Assembly: GCA_947385505.1 (NCBI GenBank) | Contig: CANDLP010000044.1 | Location: forward strand, 1-10,347 | DNA: 10,347 nucleotides | Reading direction: 5' to 3' | From: an uncultured Clostridia bacterium | GTDB taxonomy: Bacteria; Bacillota; Clostridia; Oscillospirales; Ruminococcaceae | Part shown: piece by piece, positions 5,595-10,347 of the stretch | Numbering within the stretch: the stretch's first letter is position 1 | Layout: each line of letters begins with the position of its first letter | Notes under the pieces: model-generated | Told to the model about the DNA's origin: nothing | The model's input: only the letters and a program-made list of their open reading frames with translations | The model's database searches: none | Made by a program: the position numbers and the translations under genes

Positions 5595-6083
5595 TTACTT
5601 AGAAATATCCAATATCTCAAACTTCAAAATGCCCACGGGAGCCTCTACCTCCACGATATCCCCTTTGGACCTTCCTATGCAGGCTTTTCCCACGGGAGAC
5701 TCGTCGGATATCTTCTTTTTCTTCATATCAACCTCTTTTGAGCCTACTATATGATACTCCGTCTCGTCGCCTGTTTCAAGATCCTTTAAAAGTATCCTGT
5801 TGCCCACGCTTATGTGTTCGGTGGAAAGATCGCTGGAATCCAACACCTTTACATTCTGAAGGGTAGCTTCAATTTCGGCAATGCGGGCTTCGATTATTCC
5901 CTGCTCGTTTTTAGCCTCATCATACTCGCTGTTTTCCGAAAGGTCGCCGAAAGAGAGGGCAACCTTTATTTTATCCGCTATTTCGCGCCTTTTGACGCTC
6001 TTAAGATCCTCCAGCTCATCCTGAAGCTTTTTAAGTCCTTCCGTGGTTAAAACATGCTGCTTGTCTGCCATAATTATGACCAT
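5595..6083 (-). CDS. greA: Transcription elongation factor GreA
   Basis: GreA enters the secondary channel of RNA polymerase and triggers cleavage of backtracked transcripts so that elongation can resume. The N-terminal coiled coil is complete, with LTTEGLKKLQDELEDLKS and the hallmark acidic tip FGDLSENSEYDEAK that carries the two acidic residues needed for cleavage. The C-terminal FKBP-like domain follows with GDETEYHIVGSKEVD, SDESPVGKACIG and a final DIVEVEAPVGILKFEIL. Start choice: ATG 6083 (MVIIMADKQ) has an AGAGG 6 bases upstream; ATG 6071 (MADKQHVL) matches the family's usual start but is 12 bases from AAAGGA. In-frame extension to 6152 would start with TTG and is not supported. The product is 158-162 residues, the usual size. 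The 194-base gap to the upstream S41 gene holds a perfect TATAAT (6263-6268, minus strand) without a good -35. Confidence 0.96.
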   Translation of the reverse strand: MVIIMADKQHVLTTEGLKKLQDELEDLKSVKRREIADKIKVALSFGDLSENSEYDEAKNEQGIIEARIAEIEATLQNVKVLDSSDLSTEHISVGNRILLKDLETGDETEYHIVGSKEVDMKKKKISDESPVGKACIGRSKGDIVEVEAPVGILKFEILDISK

Positions 6084-6277
6084 TCCTTTCCTCTTGAATA
6101 AGTGCTTGAAAGAGCCTGCTTTTTCAAGTCCTTTCGCGCTTTGTTCCTGCAATATTTGTTTTCTCGTGTTTTCAGTGAACCTGTCCTGTTCGGACGAGTT
6201 CTTTTTGTTTTGGGAGCATTGCCTTGAATTTGCCGTGCAGATAATGTTTTACAAAATCCGTAATTATATTATTTATG

Positions 6278-7468
6278 TTATGACTTTTTCATTCCTTCCA
6301 GTACTTCAAACGCTTTACTTATCTGAGGGTCGGTGGAAGACAATTCGTCCGGACTGTAATCCGGCTCTCCTCTGAGTTCTACTGAAAAGTCCACCTTTAT
6401 TCCACCTGAGAGGGTATTTGACGCCATGGGGATAAGCTCGGCTGTGGTTATCACTATGGCGGTGCCGTCGGAAAGGTTTTTGGTTTCGGTGACGGTGCCT
6501 TTGCCCGCTGTTTGGCGGCCCACTATCTTTGCCGAAGCGAAATCTTTTAAGCTGACAGCAAAAAGTTCTGCCGCTCCCGCCGTTTCTTCGTTAACTATAA
6601 CCGTTACGGGAACTTTTACTTCCGCTTCGCCGAGTGTTTCCGCGAATTTTGCCACAGAGCCGTCCTTGTATCTTGCGTTGGCTATTACCTGATCGGGAAT
6701 GAACTTGTTAAGCATTCCCGAAACGGGATCAAATATACCGGTACAGCTTCTTACGTCAATTACATAACCTAAAACGCCGCCCGCCTGCAAATTCTGAAGC
6801 TCGGAAACAAACTGGCTTTCTGTCTCGCCATTAAACGCGTCGACCCTTATGTATCCGTAGCCTGCGACCACCTTTGAGCTGACCGAACGTATCGTAAAGG
6901 AACGTCTTGTTGCGGTAACCGTGAAACCTTCGCCGTTTCTCTGAAGAGCGAGGCGCACATTTGTGCTTTCGTCACCCGCCAGGGCGTTAATTGCGTTCTC
7001 CGCTCCCATTTCAAGCACATTTGTGCCGTCAACCGCCGTAATAACGTCTCCCACTTGAATATTCATCGAGGAAGCAGGCGAGTTGGGGTAAATATGAGAC
7101 ACCACAATATAGCCGCTTTCTTCCTTTTCCGCCTCAAATCCCACCGAAATAAGGGTTCCGCTTTCAATCTGCATTTTTTTATACGCCTGTGCGGAGGTGA
7201 GATACCGCGCGCCCGCGTCCTCAAGACCGTTGATATATCCGCCTACTACTCCGTTTATAAGCGTTTCTTCATCAATATCATAGTATGAGGCGCTTCTGAC
7301 GTAAGTATCTATTTCCTGTATCTTTGAATATATTTCTTCGCGTTCGTTAACGCCGCCGATAAGTCTGTTGAACATATTGGTGGACACGGTGACTGTTACC
7401 ACATAAGTAATGGCGCAGGCGATCGCCACAAGACTTATAAGCATACCCACTGAAACTTTTTTATTCAT
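6278..7468 (-). CDS. S41/CtpA-like membrane-anchored PDZ protein lacking the catalytic serine (probable pseudoprotease)
   Basis: A protein of 396 residues with the layout of carboxy-terminal processing peptidases. An N-terminal membrane anchor (8-31) is followed by the N-terminal cap with DIDEETLINGVVGGYINGLED (64-84), a PDZ domain (about 105-178, with SPASSMNIQVGDVITAVDG), and an S41 core (about 190-365). In active members the nucleophile Ser lies 25 residues before the Lys of GKG, and an Asp lies 14 before it. Here Lys323 (AGKGTV) and Asp309 (SLKDF) are present, but position 298 is Gly (NEETAGAAELFA). The usual DLRNNPGG motif is also altered to DVRSCTGI (238-245). It may bind extracellular substrates or partners without cutting them; that role is inferred. 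ATG 7468 has AAAAGGG 5 bases upstream, and a strong promoter precedes the gene. Confidence 0.9.
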   Translation of the reverse strand: MNKKVSVGMLISLVAIACAITYVVTVTVSTNMFNRLIGGVNEREEIYSKIQEIDTYVRSASYYDIDEETLINGVVGGYINGLEDAGARYLTSAQAYKKMQIESGTLISVGFEAEKEESGYIVVSHIYPNSPASSMNIQVGDVITAVDGTNVLEMGAENAINALAGDESTNVRLALQRNGEGFTVTATRRSFTIRSVSSKVVAGYGYIRVDAFNGETESQFVSELQNLQAGGVLGYVIDVRSCTGIFDPVSGMLNKFIPDQVIANARYKDGSVAKFAETLGEAEVKVPVTVIVNEETAGAAELFAVSLKDFASAKIVGRQTAGKGTVTETKNLSDGTAIVITTAELIPMASNTLSGGIKVDFSVELRGEPDYSPDELSSTDPQISKAFEVLEGMKKS

Positions 7469-7505
7469 TGCATCCCTTTTTAATACATTATTTTTTCGGA
7501 TTCCA

Positions 7506-7541
7506 AACCGACTATCTTTTTATTGTACCACAAAGTCGGTT
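7506..7541. promoter_or_regulatory. Inverted repeat enclosing the S41 promoter -10 (candidate operator)
   Basis: AACCGACT (7506-7513) and AGTCGGTT (7534-7541) are perfect 8-bp arms separated by 20 bases. In the direction of transcription one arm lies between -35 and -10 and the other at the start of the transcript. That is a typical place for a dimeric repressor. The same sequence could not fold as a whole in the mRNA because one arm is not transcribed, which favours a DNA operator. Confidence 0.5.
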
Positions 7542-7550
7542 AAAAATCAA
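7522..7550 (-). promoter_or_regulatory. Sigma-A promoter of the S41-like gene
   Basis: On the minus strand TTGATT (7550-7545), a 17-base spacer and TACAAT (7527-7522) with an extended TG at the right place. A start is expected near 7515, leaving a leader of about 47 bases. It probably also drives greA and lysS by read-through, as no strong terminator is seen after the S41-like gene. Confidence 0.75.
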
Positions 7551-7572
7551 TAGGCTTTTTAAGCCGTCCGTG

Positions 7573-7604
7573 AAAAACCGCGAAAACTCGGCCGGCTGTT
7601 TTCG
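7573..7604 (-). terminator. Probable terminator of metF
   Basis: On the minus strand, directly after the metF stop, CGAAAAC and GTTTTCG (7598-7604 and 7581-7587 on +) make a 7-bp stem with a GC-rich 10-base loop, then CGG and five T (7577-7573). A second small stem, GGCTT-AAA-AAGCC (7553-7565), follows with a T-rich tail that reaches the -35 of the S41 promoter and may add to termination. Confidence 0.55.
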
Positions 7605-7605
7605 G

Positions 7606-8469
7606 TCAGGCGTCAATAATAGTTTTAACCGCCTCGCATATCCTTCTCGCAATATAAGCGTTATTCATGGTGTACAAATGTATGCCGTCGACTCCTCTTG
7701 TAACCAGATCCACTATCTGATCCACCGCATATGCAATTCCCGCGTCCCGCATTGCTTCGGGGTTATCCTCATATCGGTTCATGATCTTAAGAAATTTATC
7801 CGGCAAGGAAGCGCCGCAAAGGCTTACCATTCTCTCTATCTGCTTTTTATTGACCACCGGCATTATTCCCGCTTCAATCGGTGCTTCAATCCCCGCGATA
7901 CGCGCCTTTTCAACAAAATCAAAGAAAAAGTTGTTGTCGAAAAAAAGCTGTGACACCAGATGACTCGCACCCGCGTCGGTTTTTTTCTTAAGAAAGCGAA
8001 GATCGTCTATTTTACCTGCCGATTCGCTGTGTCCTTCGGGATAGCAGGCGCCTAATATATTTAAGTTAGGGTTATTTTCTTTTATAAAAGATATAAGATC
8101 GCTTGCGTAATGAAAACGGTTCTTTGGTTCAAAATCGGGAGAACGGTCGCCTCTTAGGGCGAGAACATTTTCTATCCCGTTTTCTTCGATGCGCGAAAGT
8201 ACTTCCTGCGCTTCCTCCTCGGAAAGATAAAGACAGGTGAGATGCGCAACGCTTTCGATTTTCAGATCGTGTTTTATTTTGGAAGCAATTTCAATGGTAT
8301 AAGCGCTTGCCGAGCCTCCGGCCCCGTAGGTTACCGAAATAAAATCGGGATTCAGAAGAGCCAGTTCTCCCAGAGTGTCATATATCTTTTCTATGGGCAT
8401 GGTGCGTTTAGGAGGAAAGACTTCAAAGGAAAATACCCTTTTCTTTTTAAAAATATCCGCAGTTTTCAT
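7606..8469 (-). CDS. metF: 5,10-methylenetetrahydrofolate reductase
   Basis: A flavoprotein of 287 residues, the normal size of bacterial MetF, which lacks the S-adenosylmethionine-sensing domain of eukaryotic forms. It reduces methylene-tetrahydrofolate to methyl-tetrahydrofolate, the methyl donor for methionine synthesis; in some Clostridia it also serves the acetyl-CoA pathway. The family signs run in order: FSFEVFPPK (13-21) with the catalytic-type Glu16, DFISVTYGAGGS (42-53), VAHLTCL (74-80), NVLALRGD (101-108) ending in the conserved Asp108, ACYPEGH (141-147), and LVSQLFFDN (171-179) with Gln174. ATG 8469 has AAAGGA about 10 bases upstream. The gene has its own promoter, divergent from sufC, and a terminator follows. 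The roughly 37-base leader is too short for a SAM riboswitch or T-box. Confidence 0.95.
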   Translation of the reverse strand: MKTADIFKKKRVFSFEVFPPKRTMPIEKIYDTLGELALLNPDFISVTYGAGGSASAYTIEIASKIKHDLKIESVAHLTCLYLSEEEAQEVLSRIEENGIENVLALRGDRSPDFEPKNRFHYASDLISFIKENNPNLNILGACYPEGHSESAGKIDDLRFLKKKTDAGASHLVSQLFFDNNFFFDFVEKARIAGIEAPIEAGIMPVVNKKQIERMVSLCGASLPDKFLKIMNRYEDNPEAMRDAGIAYAVDQIVDLVTRGVDGIHLYTMNNAYIARRICEAVKTIIDA

Positions 8470-8513
8470 TTTTATTTTGTCCTTTATATGTATTTATTGG
8501 TTTTCCGAAAATA

Positions 8514-8542
8514 ATAATACCACATTTTTTAAATTATGGCAA
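8514..8542 (-). promoter_or_regulatory. Sigma-A promoter of metF
   Basis: Minus strand: TTGCCA (8542-8537), a 17-base spacer and TATTAT (8519-8514) with an extended TG. Transcription should begin near 8507, about 37 bases before the metF start codon. Confidence 0.75.
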
Positions 8543-8558
8543 GCGTTTTTTATTCCCC

Positions 8559-8568
8559 TTCCCGGGAA
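8559..8568. promoter_or_regulatory. Perfect 10-bp palindrome between divergent promoters
   Basis: TTCCCGGGAA lies about 17 bases upstream of the metF -35 and about 60 bases upstream of the sufC -35. It is GC-rich in an AT-rich spacer. A regulator shared by metF and suf could bind here, but a single 10-mer is weak evidence, and it does not match an operator I recognise. Confidence 0.3.
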
Positions 8569-8627
8569 ATAATATGATGATCGAAATTTTTAATCAAGCT
8601 CATACTGTAAAAAATTTTTTTCGGGTA

Positions 8628-8656
8628 TTGCAATTTATACTAAAACAGTATATAAT
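8628..8656 (+). promoter_or_regulatory. Sigma-A promoter of sufC-sufB
   Basis: TTGCAA (8628-8633), a 17-base spacer and a consensus TATAAT (8651-8656). The transcript should start near 8663, about 28 bases before the sufC ATG at 8691. This excludes in-frame upstream ATGs at 8574 and 8577, which lie before the promoter. Confidence 0.8.
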
Positions 8657-8690
8657 ATTATTGCGGAAATATAAAAAAGGAAGTGACATA

Positions 8691-9404
8691 ATGTTAGAAC
8701 TTAAAAATATAACATGGTGCGCACCGAGCGGTGAGCAGATATTAAAGGGCGTTTCGTTTACGGTTCCCGACAACCGCTTGGTGGCGGTAACGGGACCGAA
8801 CGGAGGAGGAAAAACCACTATTGCCAAGCTGATTGCCGGAATTGAAAAGCCCCGGTCCGGTAAAATATATCTGGACGGCGAGGATATAACGGATCTTAAT
8901 GTTACCGAAAGGGCCGAAATGGGAATAAGCTATGCGTTTCAGCAGCCCGTGAGGTTTAAGGGCATTACCGTAAGAGATCTTATAAGACTTTCGTCGGGAG
9001 AAGAGCGCAGCGACGAAAGCTTGTGTGAGGTTTTGGGAAAAGTAGGACTTTGCGCAAGGGAGTATATTGACAGAGAAGTAAGCTCCTCTCTTTCCGGAGG
9101 CGAGATTAAAAGGATAGAAATAGCCACGGTGCTGGAAAGACCGTCGAAGCTGGCGGTGTTTGACGAACCGGAGGCGGGTATCGATCTTTGGAGCTTCACA
9201 AGTCTTATCTCGGTGTTTGACGAATTAAGGAAGAAGCAAGATAAAACGCTGGTCATAATATCTCATCAGGAAAGAATACTTTCGGTTGCGGACGAGATAG
9301 TTGTAATAAGCGGAGGAGAGGTTAAACACAGCGGAGAGAAGGACGCAATACTGCCGCTGCTGCTTAACGACGGGGTGAGAAGCAAGGTTTGCCCTAAAAT
9401 GTAA
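8691..9404 (+). CDS. sufC: Fe-S cluster assembly ATPase SufC
   Basis: A soluble ABC-type ATPase of 237 residues. It partners SufB/SufD scaffold proteins and drives the shape change needed for Fe-S cluster building; it is not a transporter. Visible motifs: Walker A GPNGGGKTT (35-43), Q-loop in YAFQQP (81-86, typical of SufC), signature LSGGE (134-138), Walker B LAVFDEPEAGIDLWS (154-168) and H-loop SHQ with His192. ATG 8691 has AAGGAAGTG about 5 bases upstream and follows a consensus promoter, which fixes the start. sufB begins 40 bases downstream. The gene pair without sufD, sufS or sufU in view matches the two-gene SufC-SufB layout of many anaerobic Clostridia and archaea; a cysteine desulfurase could still lie beyond the window. 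Confidence 0.95.
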   Translation: MLELKNITWCAPSGEQILKGVSFTVPDNRLVAVTGPNGGGKTTIAKLIAGIEKPRSGKIYLDGEDITDLNVTERAEMGISYAFQQPVRFKGITVRDLIRLSSGEERSDESLCEVLGKVGLCAREYIDREVSSSLSGGEIKRIEIATVLERPSKLAVFDEPEAGIDLWSFTSLISVFDELRKKQDKTLVIISHQERILSVADEIVVISGGEVKHSGEKDAILPLLLNDGVRSKVCPKM

Positions 9405-9444
9405 AGGCGTAATATAAAATACTATTATAAAGGAGGACAGATAA

Positions 9445-10347
9445 ATGGAACTTATAACCGAAAAGCTTCTGAATGTGGTATCCGATTGGACGGGTACATT
9501 TGCGGGAGCTTATAACATAAGAGAAAACGGACAGTGCGCAGGCCGCGCTGTTACAGAAAATATAGATATAATTACAAAAACCGATAAGCCGGGTATTGAC
9601 ATAAAAATAAAACCCAATACAAAAAAAGAGACTGTTTCAATTCCCGCCTGTGTTACAAAAGGCGATATTGACGATCTTGTTTATAATGATTTTTATGTGG
9701 GTGAAAATTCGGATATTACAATAATCGCGGGCTGCGGAGTTCATACGGATACTCATGAAACCGCGCGCCACAACGGCATACACAGATTTTTCCTCAGCAA
9801 AAACGCCCATGTTGTTTATAAGGAAAAGCATATAGGAACGGGAGAGGGTGACGGAACCCGCTCCATTGATCCGGTTACCGAAGCTTTTCTTGACGAGGGG
9901 GCGGTATTGGAAATAGAGTCGGTACAGATAAAGGGCGTAGACTCTACAAACCGCAAGACAAAAGCGGTTGTTGGAAAAGAAGCTAAGCTTATTATAAGAG
10001 AATCCCTGATGACCGACGGTCAACAAGCCGCAGACACCGAATTTGAGGTTGAGCTTAACGGGGAAAATTCCGGCGCTGATATTGTATCCAGATCGGTTGC
10101 AAAGGGCAGCTCAAGACAGAATTACCGCTCCCGTATTATAGGAAACGCCGCATGTACCGGACACTCGGAATGTGACGCTATAATTGCCGATAAAGCCTCT
10201 GTAAACGCCGCTCCGGAGCTTACAGCCGCCAATCCGGACGCCCAGCTTATCCATGAAGCGGCTATCGGAAAGATAGCGGGTGAGCAGATATTAAAGCTTA
10301 TGACTCTCGGTCTTACCGAAGAGGAAGCGGAAAATAAAATCATTGAG
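9445..10347 (+). CDS. sufB: SufB/SufD-family Fe-S cluster scaffold (3' end just outside window)
   Basis: 301 residues are present without a stop. Short-form relatives are about 310 residues, so only the last few seem missing. The protein is a right-handed beta-helix scaffold on which Fe-S clusters are built with SufC. The C-terminal SufBD core is well kept: TGHSECDAII (238-247) with Cys243, PDAQLIHEAAIGKIAGEQ (264-281) with the His270-Glu271 pair, and LMTLGLTEEEAENKI. Cys97 (AGCGVH) and Cys237 are further candidate ligands. The long N-terminal extension of E. coli-type SufB is absent, so this is the short clostridial form, often labelled SufB or SufD. Strong AAGGAGG at 9430-9436 is 8 bases before ATG 9445. 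It shares the sufC promoter; the 40-base gap contains no terminator. Confidence 0.93.
   Translation, partial: MELITEKLLNVVSDWTGTFAGAYNIRENGQCAGRAVTENIDIITKTDKPGIDIKIKPNTKKETVSIPACVTKGDIDDLVYNDFYVGENSDITIIAGCGVHTDTHETARHNGIHRFFLSKNAHVVYKEKHIGTGEGDGTRSIDPVTEAFLDEGAVLEIESVQIKGVDSTNRKTKAVVGKEAKLIIRESLMTDGQQAADTEFEVELNGENSGADIVSRSVAKGSSRQNYRSRIIGNAACTGHSECDAIIADKASVNAAPELTAANPDAQLIHEAAIGKIAGEQILKLMTLGLTEEEAENKIIE

Noticed and set aside
6105..6128. Hairpin CTTGAAA/TTTCAAG in the greA leader
   Set aside because: No T-run follows on either strand and the stem is AT-rich, so it is not called as a terminator or riboswitch.
6084..6152. N-terminal extension of GreA to position 6152
   Set aside because: It would need a TTG start. 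The family starts at MADK-like sequence, and better ribosome binding sites lie at 6083/6071.
6263..6268. Perfect TATAAT on the minus strand before greA
   Set aside because: No acceptable -35 was found 16-18 bases upstream, so I do not call a separate greA promoter. Read-through from the S41 promoter is enough.
7468..7953. + strand open frame across the metF terminator and metF 3' half
   Set aside because: It overlaps a confidently identified metF and its control region, and its composition is that of an antisense shadow.
8574..8690. SufC extension to the ATG at 8574
   Set aside because: The extension runs through a consensus promoter (8628-8656), has no ribosome binding site and adds residues absent in SufC.

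Overview
The window looks like a spore-forming Clostridia chromosome, probably Oscillospiraceae/Ruminococcaceae. The reasons are strong AGGAGG-type ribosome binding sites, sigma-A promoters of the form TTGNNN-17-TATNAT, a greA-lysS pair, a minimal sufC-sufB pair, a Spo0A-type DNA-binding domain, and a prophage lysis cassette (LLH holin plus NlpC/P60-SH3b endolysin) of clostridial type. The assignment rests on reading the sequence, with no database search.

Region 1 (1-1335, + strand) is the late end of a prophage. It holds the tail of a small membrane protein, an LLH-type holin overlapping an endolysin, and a strong intrinsic terminator. Region 2 (1336-2900, + strand) lies behind that terminator. 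It carries an orphan D12-class adenine methyltransferase, a 63-residue XRE/Cro-like regulator, and a free-standing Spo0A C-terminal domain with no receiver domain. The last gene has its own promoter, whose spacer contains a perfect 0A-box heptamer, and it ends in a bidirectional terminator. This reads as an accessory 'moron' module on the prophage edge.

Region 3 (about 2900-4000) is AT-rich and decayed. It contains a minus-facing terminator, a DnaA-box-like inverted repeat, a 15-bp direct repeat, a frameshifted gene remnant, a truncated signal-peptide ORF, and two adjacent hairpins that may be a small repeat element and also end the leftward lysS transcript.

Region 4 (4004-8469, - strand) is core chromosome. 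Read leftward it has metF, then an S41/CtpA-like membrane protein with its own promoter inside an 8-bp inverted repeat, then greA and lysS. The S41 protein keeps the catalytic Lys and Asp positions but has Gly at the nucleophile position, so it may be a pseudoprotease. Region 5 (8470-10347) is a divergent control region: metF leaves leftward, and sufC-sufB (Fe-S cluster assembly, two-gene minimal layout) leaves rightward from a good promoter. sufB runs off the window only a few residues short of its expected end.

The points most worth a second look are the receiver-less Spo0A domain with a changed recognition helix, the 0A box in its promoter, and the S41 protein without its serine. I see no rRNA, tRNA, CRISPR array or complete transposase gene.
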